Part shown: piece after piece, positions 17,918 to 29,777 of the stretch
Position numbering within the stretch: position 1 is the stretch's first letter
How the letters are laid out: each line of letters starts with the position of its first letter
Assembly (NCBI RefSeq): GCF_019236175.1
Contig: NZ_JAFAJM010000002.1
Location: 22,625 to 86,624 of the forward strand
Reading direction: 5' to 3'
Origin: Chryseobacterium sp.
GTDB lineage: Bacteria > Bacteroidota > Bacteroidia > Flavobacteriales > Weeksellaceae
DNA: 64,000 nt
Notes under the pieces: generated by a model
Database searches by the model: none
Seen by the model: the letters and a program-made list of their open reading frames with translations, nothing else
What the model was told of the DNA's origin: nothing
Position numbers and translations under genes: made by a program

Positions 17918-17993
17918 GGGTGTAAATTGTAAAAATCAAAGATACGAAATTGTAGATAATCATTGTGGGAGATCTTTTTTGATCTCCGTTTTT

Positions 17994-18527
17994 TTAATTT
18001 TTGTGAATTTCCATGGTCAGAATCTTCGATGGCAACCGGAATGGCCCGGTTTGCGAGTCGGCAGCTGATGTAAAGCCGGTTTCTTTTAAAAACTCCAATA
18101 GAGGATCATGAGCAAGTATATTAACCCATATAATATCGGTAAAACTTACCGCTGATCTGCATTTTTTCCAGAGAGACTGTTTGATTTCCGGTGAATCAAA
18201 ATCCGGAAGAATAACAAAACTGATTTCCGTAGCTCTTTTGCCTTCAGGTATTCCGGCATAAACAGATCCGCTTTTTACTATGCTGTATCCTACCGGTTTT
18301 TGATCCGCATAAGTCATGATAAGCTGATTGGAGAGGTCATTCAAATCATTGATCATCTTTCTCGGATCTATTTCTTTATTGATATACTGATTGATATCCG
18401 ACTCTGCAACAAAGTCTTTATGAAGCGTATACACAGAAGAATCAATGATGGTTATAAGATCAGAAATTCCCTCTTCAGAACCTACTGTAAATTTTGAAAT
18501 GATATCCATGGGTCTTTTTTTATTCAA
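17994..18527 (-). CDS. GNAT-like acetyltransferase domain protein
   Basis: A 177-residue cytosolic protein. The middle (QLIMTYADQKPVGYSIV, then RATEISFVILPDFDSPEIKQSLWKKC) looks like strands beta2-beta4 of a GNAT fold, but the acetyl-CoA loop (Q/R-x2-G-x-G/A) is not clearly present. It may be a divergent or non-catalytic GNAT. It is divergent from a MocR regulator, with repeated TACAG elements between them, and is probably its regulatory target. The substrate is unknown. Confidence 0.55.
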   Translation of the reverse strand: MNKKRPMDIISKFTVGSEEGISDLITIIDSSVYTLHKDFVAESDINQYINKEIDPRKMINDLNDLSNQLIMTYADQKPVGYSIVKSGSVYAGIPEGKRATEISFVILPDFDSPEIKQSLWKKCRSAVSFTDIIWVNILAHDPLLEFLKETGFTSAADSQTGPFRLPSKILTMEIHKN

Positions 18528-18556
18528 AATTAGAAGATTAATTCATTCGGAAAGGA

Positions 18557-18615
18557 TACAGTTTGTTAAAATATGATCGGTACAGGTGTTTATTTTGTAA
18601 ATTTGGTCAGTACAG
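18557..18615. promoter_or_regulatory. TACAG direct repeats between GNAT-like and MocR genes
   Basis: Three same-orientation copies of TACAG, each in a G(G/A/C)TACAG-like context, start at 18557, 18581 and 18611. MocR/PdxR regulators often bind direct repeats in divergent promoters. A TAAATTTG box at 18598-18605 overlaps the cluster and could be the -7 element of the mocR-type gene. Confidence 0.45.
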
Positions 18616-18629
18616 TTTTACGAAGTCTT

Positions 18630-20048
18630 ATGAGATCTTATCAATACGAAGTTTTTACCACAATTATAGAAGAACAGATTCTTAGCGGAATATTAAAAAC
18701 CCGGGACCGTTTACCATCCGTCCGTGAAATTAAAAAAACATATCAGCTGAGTACAAGTTCGGTTCAGAGCGGGTTTGAACACCTCATCATCAAGGGCCTC
18801 GTTGAAAGTATTCCGCGTTCCGGATATTTTGTTGCGGAAATAGAGGACACAGATATTCCTAAAGGGAAAATACATCTTCCGCCGGTAGTTAGAGATGAGG
18901 AATTTATGAAGAATATACTGCTGACTTCCAGAAGAACTTCGGATGTGGGTTCTTTTAACACAGCAATTCCGGGTGATCTGATGATTCCGCAGAAACTAAT
19001 CCTTCGAACTATGCAGGAAGTCATCCGGGAAAAAGGTGCTTCATTGTTACGCTATTATCCCTCTAATGGGCTTGAGTCATTAAGGACCCATATTACAAAA
19101 CAAATGGGAAGATATGGCGGAGGTTTTCATCCTGATGAACTGGTTATCACAGATGGTGCATTACAGGCATTAACAATAGCCTTGCGGGCTGTAACGAAAC
19201 CGGGAGATGTTATTGTAGTTGACAGCCCGTGTGTATTCTCCGTATTGGAAGTGATTGCTAATCTTGGGCTTAAGGTTATTGAAATTCCTGTACATTATGC
19301 AGATGGTTTTGATACGGAATATTTCAGACGGGTTTGCCATGAATATGATGTTCGTGCCATAGTTGTAACTCCAAACTTCCATAATCCGACAGGGATACTG
19401 ATGACTGATGAAACCAAGAAAGACTTGTTAGCAATTGCCCTCGTTCATCAGATTCCTGTCATTGAAAACGATATGTACTCTGATCTCTATTTTACAGGCA
19501 GCAGGCCTAAATGTATTAAAAGTTTTGATGAAACAGGACTGGTCATGACGTATTCTTCATTTTCAAAAACACTGGCTCCGGGAATTCGTTTAGGATGGTT
19601 ATCTACAGGGAGGTTTTATGCAAAAGTGGAAAGAAGCAGGTTTATTCTGGGAAGATCTGTATCCCCTGTATATCAGGAACTGGTTCTGAAACTACTACAG
19701 GGAAATACATATGAAAGGCATCTTCGTTCGTTCAGAAAGAAACTAAGCGAGCATGCCTTTCAGATGTTGGATATACTCAGACAATACTTTCCGGATAATT
19801 GTTATTTTCACAGGCCGGAAGGCGGGTATAGTATTTGGGCCCGATTTCCTGAAAATATAAATATGGAAGAGTTTTACCAATATTGTGAAGAAAAAAAACT
19901 CTTATTTACTCCCGGACATACTTTTTCTTTTACAGAGGAATACAGCCATCATTTCCGTATTGTTTTTGCAGACCGGATGAGTACTGAAAGGATGGTTTTA
20001 TTGGAGGATACCGGAAAAAGAGTACAGGAGTTTTTATCTGAGAAATAA
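18630..20048 (+). CDS. MocR-type (GntR/aminotransferase fusion) regulator
   Basis: A 472-residue fusion. An N-terminal GntR winged helix (YQYEVFTTIIEEQILSGILKTRDRL onward, about 65 residues) precedes a fold-type I aminotransferase domain with the PLP lysine in YSSFSKTLAPGIRLGWL (K313) and NFHNPTG upstream. Such proteins sense PLP or amino compounds and rarely act as enzymes. A longer reading begins at 18573, but that ATG lies among the TACAG repeats and upstream of a -7 box, so ATG 18630 is preferred. Its stop directly abuts the converging peptidase stop. Confidence 0.88.
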   Translation: MRSYQYEVFTTIIEEQILSGILKTRDRLPSVREIKKTYQLSTSSVQSGFEHLIIKGLVESIPRSGYFVAEIEDTDIPKGKIHLPPVVRDEEFMKNILLTSRRTSDVGSFNTAIPGDLMIPQKLILRTMQEVIREKGASLLRYYPSNGLESLRTHITKQMGRYGGGFHPDELVITDGALQALTIALRAVTKPGDVIVVDSPCVFSVLEVIANLGLKVIEIPVHYADGFDTEYFRRVCHEYDVRAIVVTPNFHNPTGILMTDETKKDLLAIALVHQIPVIENDMYSDLYFTGSRPKCIKSFDETGLVMTYSSFSKTLAPGIRLGWLSTGRFYAKVERSRFILGRSVSPVYQELVLKLLQGNTYERHLRSFRKKLSEHAFQMLDILRQYFPDNCYFHRPEGGYSIWARFPENINMEEFYQYCEEKKLLFTPGHTFSFTEEYSHHFRIVFADRMSTERMVLLEDTGKRVQEFLSEK

Positions 20049-21536
20049 TTATAAACCGGGTAGATATTGCAGGGTTTTATTAGAATCAATTTGTAATTGT
20101 GGAATATTATCGATGGATATAAAATTAAAGCCGTCAATCCATTTCTCATTAACAAGGTCGATATCTTGCCCACTGATGATATGTTTCTGGAAAAAATAGG
20201 AAATATTACTGCCGAGATAGCCTTCTGCCAGATCAAGGAACATTTCATCTGTAAACTGTACTTTAGTGCCGGTGCATTTTTTTAATAAGTCCAGCATAAG
20301 GTTATCCAGAGATTTTTTATTCCCGGTTTTTAACAGAATCTGATTATCCAGCCAGAATGCAAAAATAGCACCCCGTCTGTAGGGAACTTTTTCAACATTG
20401 CGATCTTTCCAGAAATCATCTTTTATGGTGTAATTCTGAATATTCCGGTAAGGATTTTTCCAGTGCTTTTTGATGATTTCCTGGTTAAATAATGCAAGCC
20501 ATTCTTCCGTAGAAATATCTTTTATTCTCAATCTGTTTTTGTAAACATAATAATCTGTAAAACCTTCACTAAACCAGAAATTAAGCTCTTCATTTTTAGT
20601 CTGAATTTTATTGCCGATCCATTCATGCATGAGCTCGTGATATAAAAGGTACAGATAAGAATCCTTACTGTTGAAAGGGTTATTGGTACCCTGAATCATG
20701 AAAGCATCTTTAATAGCTGAGCCCTTCGAACTGTAGCCTTTAAATAAGCTGTCCTGTTGAGAAACGGTAGGAGTCATCGTTACCGAAAAAGTCTGCTGGT
20801 CATAGTCTTTCCAGAAATCTCTTTGAGACTGTATCGCTTTTTTTAAATTGGAAACTAAAAAATCATCGGAAAAACCATTATACCACTGATCTCTAATCAC
20901 AAAATATACCGGTTTGTCTTTGATTTTAAAAGTATGAAACCTATAATCTCCGCCGATAAATAAAGAATTGTAAAAACCATTCCATAAAGTTGTCTTTATT
21001 TTCTGACTTCGGATCTGGGTGAAAAAATTATTATGGAGTTTAAATTGTGGTGGGAAATTTACCCAATCTATATAAAATTCAAAATTCTGATCATCCGGCC
21101 CGCTGGTAAATGATTGAGGAACTATAAAAAGATTTTTACCTAAAATATGAAAAAAATGATTATTGATTCGGGGACGGTTGAAAATCTGGTAGTTCGGATC
21201 TGTGAAATCCTGCTTAATACGATAAACAAAGGATACTTTCTCATCCTTTTCTTTAAAGATCTTTATTCTGTTTGCTTCAGGACTGACTTCAAAACTAATG
21301 CCCGGATTATCCTCCTTTAAGATGATCATATTTTTCAAAAGATTATTTTCTCCCCAGTTTTCATTAGCATAATAAAAAGAAATCGTATCAGAGGGAGTGG
21401 TAAGGTGATAATCAATCCGGACTTTTAAGCCGGATTGTTGCAAATCTTCATCATAGTAGACTTTATAACGAACCTTATCTTGTGAATAGACCAGAAAAGG
21501 GAATAGAAAACTTAAAATGAGTAATCTTTTAATCAT
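20049..21536 (-). CDS. Secreted M1/M61-like gluzincin peptidase
   Basis: A 495-residue protein with a signal peptide (LILSFLFPFLVYSQ). The zinc site is H300-E301-x2-H304 (YHELMHEWIG) with E324 in FWFSEGFTDYY, the gluzincin arrangement of M1 aminopeptidases and M61 glycyl aminopeptidases. The N-terminal beta-rich region (25-230) fits an M61-like accessory domain. It is probably periplasmic or surface-exposed and cleaves peptides. Convergent with the MocR gene without any spacer. Confidence 0.87.
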   Translation of the reverse strand: MIKRLLILSFLFPFLVYSQDKVRYKVYYDEDLQQSGLKVRIDYHLTTPSDTISFYYANENWGENNLLKNMIILKEDNPGISFEVSPEANRIKIFKEKDEKVSFVYRIKQDFTDPNYQIFNRPRINNHFFHILGKNLFIVPQSFTSGPDDQNFEFYIDWVNFPPQFKLHNNFFTQIRSQKIKTTLWNGFYNSLFIGGDYRFHTFKIKDKPVYFVIRDQWYNGFSDDFLVSNLKKAIQSQRDFWKDYDQQTFSVTMTPTVSQQDSLFKGYSSKGSAIKDAFMIQGTNNPFNSKDSYLYLLYHELMHEWIGNKIQTKNEELNFWFSEGFTDYYVYKNRLRIKDISTEEWLALFNQEIIKKHWKNPYRNIQNYTIKDDFWKDRNVEKVPYRRGAIFAFWLDNQILLKTGNKKSLDNLMLDLLKKCTGTKVQFTDEMFLDLAEGYLGSNISYFFQKHIISGQDIDLVNEKWIDGFNFISIDNIPQLQIDSNKTLQYLPGL

Positions 21537-21624
21537 GGATATGCTGTTTTTTTCAAATTTAACTTAAATCTCCTAAAAATTGTATGATATATTGTCATTT
21601 TTATAGGCAGTATCTGAAAAGCAA

Positions 21625-21717
21625 TTAACGTGCAAATAATCGTGTATAAAGGCCTTTTCTTCCGACGATCAGAATAAAACTGGCCGTTATGAGCAAAAAA
21701 ATAAAGATTTTCATCAT
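21625..21717 (-). CDS. Possible 30-residue single-pass membrane peptide
   Basis: MMKIFIFLLITASFILIVG then a basic tail (RKGLYTRLFAR): one hydrophobic helix of about 17 residues followed by five positive charges. This is the usual shape of bacterial small membrane proteins. It lies alone between the peptidase start and the histone-like gene. There is no clear promoter or ribosome site, so it may be a chance ORF. Confidence 0.3.
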   Translation of the reverse strand: MMKIFIFLLITASFILIVGRKGLYTRLFAR

Positions 21718-21766
21718 TTACCCTAAACTTTTCCCCCCGCAGTTAGGCTGGAATCACCATAAAACC

Positions 21767-21774
21767 TATATTTG
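21767..21774 (+). promoter_or_regulatory. -7 promoter box of histone H1-like gene
   Basis: TATATTTG matches TAnnTTTG and is 21 nt upstream of ATG 21796. It overlaps a TTG at 21772 that would otherwise extend the gene. Confidence 0.6.
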
Positions 21775-21795
21775 CAGCCTAAATTTTTAAATATA

Positions 21796-21972
21796 ATGAA
21801 AGAACTAATTGAAAAAATCAACGCGGAATTTGAAGCGTTCACTACTGAGGCAAACCAACAAGCGGAAAAAGGGAACAAAGCAGCAGGAACAAGAGCTCGT
21901 AAGTCAGCTTTAGAACTAAGCAAACTGTTCAAAGAATTCAGAAAAGTTTCTGTAGAAGAAGCTAAAAAATAA
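21796..21972 (+). CDS. Histone H1-like DNA-associated protein
   Basis: A 58-residue basic, alpha-helical protein (MKELIEKINAEFEAFTTEA, then KAAGTRARKSALELSKLFKEFRK). This matches the short histone H1/Hc1-like proteins common in Bacteroidota. It is presumed to coat or condense DNA in the nucleoid. It has a strong-looking promoter and its own perfect terminator, so it is a monocistronic unit, probably highly expressed. Confidence 0.88.
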   Translation: MKELIEKINAEFEAFTTEANQQAEKGNKAAGTRARKSALELSKLFKEFRKVSVEEAKK

Positions 21973-21983
21973 TTCACCTTTAG

Positions 21984-22008
21984 CCGGCTTTTGAAGCCGG
22001 TTTTTTTT
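21984..22008 (+). terminator. Intrinsic terminator of histone-like gene
   Basis: CCGGCTT (21984-21990), a TTG loop, AAGCCGG (21994-22000) and eight T. A textbook rho-independent terminator 11 bp after the stop. Confidence 0.92.
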
Positions 22009-22178
22009 ATCCGTATTTTCTTACGGAATCACCGGGCTTTAAGTACTGCATAAGTCTTGTTTTCCTTTATTTCTTCTTTCATTCAAACGATATTTTGTCA
22101 TAAATTTGTTATTTTACACTAGGTGGTGAAAATTACATTCAGAATTCGTATTTTCGGAAGGTCAACTCACAGATTATT

Positions 22179-23348
22179 ATGAAACATTATTATTTCCTGT
22201 TCGTTTTTCTTTTTGGATTGTTTTCTGCCCAGAAAATCAGAGTCATAGATTCGGAAAACGGAAGCCCTGTTCCGAATGCAAGAATTCTCCTTCAGGATCA
22301 GATTGTATATACCAATGAAGACGGTTTTGCACCGGTGGATCAGGGTGCTGCCGATTTTGTGGTTTCGGCATCCGGTTTCCAAACGGTAAAAAGCCCGGGA
22401 TTTCGTTCTTCCATACCATTAAAACGTGTTTATAAAAGTATAGATGAAGTAAAACTGGTACGTGTGGATATCATGAAAATTTTTGAAGACGTCAATAAAA
22501 ATTATAAAAAAAGATATTATAATGAGCCTTCTCTTTACAATGTAGTCTATAAAGAGAAAAAAAGCGATAATAACAGGCTCTATTTTTTAGTCATTGCAGA
22601 GACTAAATTATGGAGCAAAAGCAATTACTACAATTATAGAGACGGAGCTCAGAAAAACTACGACAATATCCTTCAGATGCAGCTTAATAATGTAAAATAT
22701 CTGAAGAATATAAAGTCAGACAGTATTTTTACAGGCGGTGGTAATGAGTTTTCTCATGAGCATGTAGGTAATTACTTTTTCAATTTTGAATTAAATCGTG
22801 TATTGTTTCATGTCAAAGAGAAAGAGTCAAAAAGTTCCGGATGGATGGTTTTTGAAGAAGGCGATGAACAATTAATCACGTTTACGATTAAGTCTGCAGC
22901 GGGTATTGAGATGGAGGGTGAATTTAAATTCAATAAAGCGGATAAAGTCATCACTTATTTTGAAATCCATTACTTACAGGATCACTACCCGATGGTGAAG
23001 AGAAAAACGGCAGAAGGTGAAGAATATGACTATCAGCTTGGAAACGCAATTCTTGTTTTTGATTTCTATAAAAATGGGGGAATGTATGTTCCGGCATCAA
23101 GCAGGCTTGAGGGAAATAAATATGTAGCGTATTACAAAGGGGTAAAACATGAAAGGAAAATAAGTAGGGAACTGATCTATAATACCTTTAAAAAAGCTGA
23201 TGAAAAAGGGCTTAAGCCTAAGGTGGATTTCAGTAAAAATATCTGGGATAATGTTCCGGTGAAAGAAAACAGAAATAACACCATTCTTCTTTCCGCTGAA
23301 GAACAGGCTTTTGTTAATAGGAAGCTTCCTGATTTCGGATCTAAATAA
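22179..23348 (+). CDS. Secreted carboxypeptidase-regulatory-like domain protein
   Basis: A 389-residue protein. A signal peptide (FLFVFLFGLFSAQ, residues 6-18) is followed by a carboxypeptidase-like beta-sandwich (IRVIDSENGSPVPNARILL, about 20-85). The remainder (VDIMKIFEDVNKNYKKRYYNEPSLYNVVYKEK) is a Bacteroidota-specific periplasmic region, beta-rich, often found in proteins related to TonB systems. No enzyme motif is seen. It has its own terminator (23387-23428). Function unknown. Confidence 0.75.
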   Translation: MKHYYFLFVFLFGLFSAQKIRVIDSENGSPVPNARILLQDQIVYTNEDGFAPVDQGAADFVVSASGFQTVKSPGFRSSIPLKRVYKSIDEVKLVRVDIMKIFEDVNKNYKKRYYNEPSLYNVVYKEKKSDNNRLYFLVIAETKLWSKSNYYNYRDGAQKNYDNILQMQLNNVKYLKNIKSDSIFTGGGNEFSHEHVGNYFFNFELNRVLFHVKEKESKSSGWMVFEEGDEQLITFTIKSAAGIEMEGEFKFNKADKVITYFEIHYLQDHYPMVKRKTAEGEEYDYQLGNAILVFDFYKNGGMYVPASSRLEGNKYVAYYKGVKHERKISRELIYNTFKKADEKGLKPKVDFSKNIWDNVPVKENRNNTILLSAEEQAFVNRKLPDFGSK

Positions 23349-23386
23349 AAAAGAATCAAGATATTTGCAATAGAATTTAATTTTTG

Positions 23387-23428
23387 AAAAAAAAGTCTTT
23401 AAATACTGATGTTTAAAGACTTTTTTTT
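23387..23428. terminator. Long perfect terminator hairpin
   Basis: A 17-bp perfect stem: eight A then GTCTTTAAA (23387-23403) with the complement at 23412-23428 ending in eight T. The 8-nt loop is TACTGATG. It ends the gene at 22179-23348. Confidence 0.9.
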
Positions 23429-23487
23429 ATTCATTTCTTTATCATCTCCGTAATTTCTTTTATCTTTAAACCAATCAATATATACTT

Positions 23488-25059
23488 ATGAGGATAAATA
23501 GATTTTTTGCAGTACCGGCTGTGATGTTGGCTGCCCAGTTTTCATGGGCTCAGGTAAAAGTAGATCCGAAAGAAAAACTGGATCCTATTGTCAAAAGCTT
23601 TGTAGATGAGATCAATAACAATTCTCAGCTTGAAAATATGGCATATGAGCTGTTGGATGGAATAGGACCGCGTCTTGTAGGAACACCGGAAATGCTGGCC
23701 GCGAATGAGTGGAGTGCAGGTAAATTGCGCTCATGGGGAGTAGATGCCAATCTCCAGCAGTTTGGAACATGGAAAGGGTGGCAGAGAGGAATTACCCATG
23801 TCGATATGGTATATCCGCGTATAAAATCTTTATCTGCAACACAACTGGCATGGAGCCCTGCAACTAAAAAAGCTGTGGAAGCAGAAGTAATTGTACTTCC
23901 TAAAGCTTCTTCCAAAGCAGAATTTGATAAATGGCTTCCTTCTGTAAAGGGAAAAATTGTATTGATGGCACAATATCAGAAAATCGGGCGTTCTGATGAG
24001 CAGATTAAAGAATTTGCCACTCCGGAGCTTTATGAAAAACTTAAAGCAGAGAAAGAACAGGCTACTAAAGATTTCGCTGCCTATATAAAGAATATCGGAT
24101 ATGATAATACGACACTTCCGGAAGCCCTTGAAAATGCAGGCGCTGCAGGAATAGCTATTTCAAACTGGACTGGTATTATGGGGGCAAACAGAATTTTTGG
24201 AGCTAAAACAGCAAAGATTCCTATGATTGATATTGATGTGGAAGACTATGGAATGCTTTACAGAATGGCAGAAAAAGGAGCTCAGCCTAAAATCAAAATC
24301 GAAGCTCAGTCGAAAATACTTCCTGAAGCTAAAAATTTTAATACCATCGGCATGATTAAAGGAAAAGAAAAACCTGATGAGTATGTGATTCTTTCTGCCC
24401 ATTTGGATTCATGGGACGGAGCACAGGGAGCAACGGATAACGGTACGGGAACGCTTACCATGCTTGAAACCATGAGGCTTTTAAAAAAGTATTATCCAAA
24501 CAATAAGAGAACGATTGTGATAGGGCTCTGGGGAAGTGAAGAGCAGGGGTTGAATGGTTCCAGAGGCTTTGTGGCGGATAATCCTCAGATTATCAAAGGA
24601 GTGCAGGCTGCTTTCAATCAGGATAACGGAACCGGGAGAGTGGTGAATATCAGCGGGCAGGGATTTGTAAAAGCATATGACTATGTAGGAAGATGGCTTG
24701 ACGGAGTTCCGAAATCAGTAAGAGGTCATATTAAAACTGATTTCCCGGGAATGCCCGGAGGCGGTGGTTCTGATCATGCTTCATTCGTAGCGGCTGGAGT
24801 ACCGGGAATATCCTTAGGTTCTCTCAATTGGGGGTACTTCGGTTATACATGGCATACAACAAAGGACACTTATGATAAAATCGTTTTTGATGAAGTAAAA
24901 AATAATGTGGTCCTTACGGCTGCTCTGGCTTATATGGCTTCAGAAGATCCTGAATTCAGCAACAGAGAAAAAAGAGTGATGCCAAAGGATGATAAAGGAG
25001 AAATAATAAAGTGGCCGGAAGTAAAAGAGCCGAGAAGAAGTTCAAAAGATTATAAATAA
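23488..25059 (+). CDS. Secreted M28-family zinc aminopeptidase
   Basis: A 523-residue protein with a signal peptide ending FSWAQ (about residue 22). The M28 zinc site is spread over SAHLDSWD, GATDNGTG, WGSEEQG and GGGGSDHASF; the EE pair gives the catalytic and ligand glutamates. A PA-like insert precedes the catalytic part (about 130-270). It probably releases amino acids from peptides in the periplasm or outside the cell. Monocistronic, ended by a strong hairpin. Confidence 0.92.
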   Translation: MRINRFFAVPAVMLAAQFSWAQVKVDPKEKLDPIVKSFVDEINNNSQLENMAYELLDGIGPRLVGTPEMLAANEWSAGKLRSWGVDANLQQFGTWKGWQRGITHVDMVYPRIKSLSATQLAWSPATKKAVEAEVIVLPKASSKAEFDKWLPSVKGKIVLMAQYQKIGRSDEQIKEFATPELYEKLKAEKEQATKDFAAYIKNIGYDNTTLPEALENAGAAGIAISNWTGIMGANRIFGAKTAKIPMIDIDVEDYGMLYRMAEKGAQPKIKIEAQSKILPEAKNFNTIGMIKGKEKPDEYVILSAHLDSWDGAQGATDNGTGTLTMLETMRLLKKYYPNNKRTIVIGLWGSEEQGLNGSRGFVADNPQIIKGVQAAFNQDNGTGRVVNISGQGFVKAYDYVGRWLDGVPKSVRGHIKTDFPGMPGGGGSDHASFVAAGVPGISLGSLNWGYFGYTWHTTKDTYDKIVFDEVKNNVVLTAALAYMASEDPEFSNREKRVMPKDDKGEIIKWPEVKEPRRSSKDYK

Positions 25060-25103
25060 TCCTATTGATACTTTTGAATTGTATTCAATATAGAGTATAA
25101 ATA

Positions 25104-25146
25104 AAAGAGGCTGTTTCAGTATAGAAGCAGCCTCTTTGTTTTTTTA
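25104..25146 (+). terminator. Intrinsic terminator after M28 peptidase
   Basis: AAAGAGGCTG (25104-25113) pairs perfectly with CAGCCTCTTT (25128-25137), followed by a T-rich tract. It lies between convergent genes. Confidence 0.88.
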
Positions 25147-25191
25147 ATTCTAAAGATTTCAAGAACGAAATGATCCTGGTATTTTAAAACC

Positions 25192-27979
<2,788 letters not shown>

Positions 27980-28176
27980 TGTTCTGTTTTCGGGTAGCTA
28001 AAATAAGGTTTTGGAATGAGAAAAGAGAGCGTGTTTGGTATTAAATGATCTGAAAAGACTATTTGAATACTCGTTTCGATAGGCCGGGTTATAGATTATT
28101 CTGAGCTTTATAATGAATAAACTCCATTTTTTTTAATTTCTTGATGTATGTTAAGGATATGGAAATATGGTTTTTC

Positions 28177-28184
28177 TATTTTTG
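28177..28184 (+). promoter_or_regulatory. -7 promoter box of yceI-type gene
   Basis: TATTTTTG, a TAnnTTTG match, 50 nt upstream of ATG 28234. Transcription would begin after the longer possible start at 28141, which supports the shorter protein. Confidence 0.55.
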
Positions 28185-28233
28185 TATCCGAAAACAACAA
28201 AGATTTCAAACAAACTTTTTTAAACATTTCAAT

Positions 28234-28908
28234 ATGAAAAAAATTAGCGTAATTGCATTAGTAGCAGTAGGATTACTGGCAGCATCATGTAATAGTAAAG
28301 AAAAATCAGATACAGGAGTAGCTAGTGAACAGACCGTTGCAGAAAGCAAAGGTGAAGTATTGGCAGTAGATACTACCGCTTCAGTAGTTAACTGGAAAGC
28401 TTTCCATAAGGGAGGTTTTGCGCCTCGTTGGGGAACTCTTGCCGTTAAATCCGGAGATTTAAGCATTGATGGAGGACAGATTGCAGCAGGAAACTTTATT
28501 ATTGATATGACTTCTATTAAAGTTGATCCGGCTTCTGTTACTGAAAAAGATAAAAAACCGGCTGACCTTGAAGCTCACCTGAAAAATCCTGATTTCTTTA
28601 ATGTAGAAAAAAATCCGGTTTCAGATTTTAAAATTACAAGTGTAACAGACTTAAAAGAGACACCAAAAGACGCTGTAGCAGGAGCTAACAAAACCGTAAG
28701 CGGAAATCTTACTTTATTAGGAAAAACTATGAATGTGACTTTCCCTGCTAAAGTAGATGTAACAGAAAATTCAGCAGCTGTTCAGGCTAAATTTACTGTA
28801 AACAGAACAGATTGGGGAATCAAGTTCGGTACTTCAGAAGCTGATCCTGCAGAATGGATGATCAGTAAGGATATCGAGATCGCCATCGATGTAAAAGCTA
28901 AAAAATAA
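28234..28908 (+). CDS. YceI-family lipoprotein
   Basis: A 224-residue lipoprotein: signal MKKISVIALVAVGLLAASC with lipobox Cys19, then an acidic linker and a YceI lipocalin-like barrel (VLAVDTTASVVNWKAFHKGG to the C-terminal IEIAIDVKAKK). YceI proteins bind isoprenoid-type lipids or amides in the periplasm. The reading could start at ATG 28141, but the promoter box lies after that codon and the signal peptide begins at 28234. It is followed by an exceptionally long perfect hairpin. Confidence 0.92.
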   Translation: MKKISVIALVAVGLLAASCNSKEKSDTGVASEQTVAESKGEVLAVDTTASVVNWKAFHKGGFAPRWGTLAVKSGDLSIDGGQIAAGNFIIDMTSIKVDPASVTEKDKKPADLEAHLKNPDFFNVEKNPVSDFKITSVTDLKETPKDAVAGANKTVSGNLTLLGKTMNVTFPAKVDVTENSAAVQAKFTVNRTDWGIKFGTSEADPAEWMISKDIEIAIDVKAKK

Positions 28909-28923
28909 TTGTTGTAAACAATG

Positions 28924-28976
28924 AAATAATAAGAAAAGAGCTGCTTTTTATAAAAGCAGCTCTTTTCTTATTATTT
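28924..28976. terminator. Bidirectional terminator with 25-bp perfect stem
   Basis: Arms 28924-28948 and 28952-28976 pair without mismatch around a TAT loop; the core is AAAAGAGCTGCTTTT. It lies between convergent genes and has A-rich and T-rich flanks on both sides, so it can stop transcription in both directions. Confidence 0.92.
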
Positions 28977-29009
28977 GAACTGCCTGATCTACAGACAATA
29001 CATAAGAAA

Positions 29010-29441
<432 letters not shown>

Positions 29442-29460
29442 TCATATATAAATTAAACTT

Positions 29461-29468
29461 TATTTTTG
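29461..29468 (+). promoter_or_regulatory. -7 promoter box of DUF1294 gene
   Basis: TATTTTTG, matching TAnnTTTG, 17 nt upstream of ATG 29486. Confidence 0.5.
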
Positions 29469-29485
29469 CTGCAAATTAATTGTAG

Positions 29486-29737
29486 ATGATTTCTTTTCTG
29501 CTGATCGCTAATCTGATTACTTTCGGAATTTTTGGATTTGACAAACTGCAAGCCAAGAGACACCAATGGAGAATCTCAGAAAATGCTCTTTTAGGACTTT
29601 CCTTTATTGGGATCATAGGAGCAGCTTCCGGAATGATTGTTTTTAATCATAAGGTTTCCAAAAAATCTTTCCTTGTTAAATTCATCATTGTAGTTTTAAT
29701 TGATCTTGTATTACTTTACCGTTTCATCAGGCATTAA
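29486..29737 (+). CDS. DUF1294 small membrane protein
   Basis: An 83-residue inner membrane protein. It shows the DUF1294 pattern: first helix (FLLIANLITFGIFGFDK), the conserved K-x2-A-x2-x-W-R-I-x-E block (KRHQWRISENALL), a Gly/Ala-rich second helix and a third helix before a basic C-terminus. Members are widespread, sometimes fused to cold-shock domains; the molecular function is unknown. Confidence 0.9.
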   Translation: MISFLLIANLITFGIFGFDKLQAKRHQWRISENALLGLSFIGIIGAASGMIVFNHKVSKKSFLVKFIIVVLIDLVLLYRFIRH

Positions 29738-29741
29738 ACTA

Positions 29742-29767
29742 AAAGACTGCCTCAATCTGGCAGTCCT
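29742..29767. terminator. Terminator hairpin between convergent genes
   Basis: GACTGCC (29745-29751) pairs with GGCAGTC (29759-29765) around a 7-nt loop. The T-run is better in the minus direction, so it mainly ends the tailspike island; it also follows the DUF1294 gene. Confidence 0.75.
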
Positions 29768-29777
29768 TTACATGTTC

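Noticed and set aside
18573..18629. Upstream start giving a 491-residue MocR protein
   Set aside because: This ATG lies between TACAG repeats and before a -7 box; the GntR domain starts immediately after ATG 18630.
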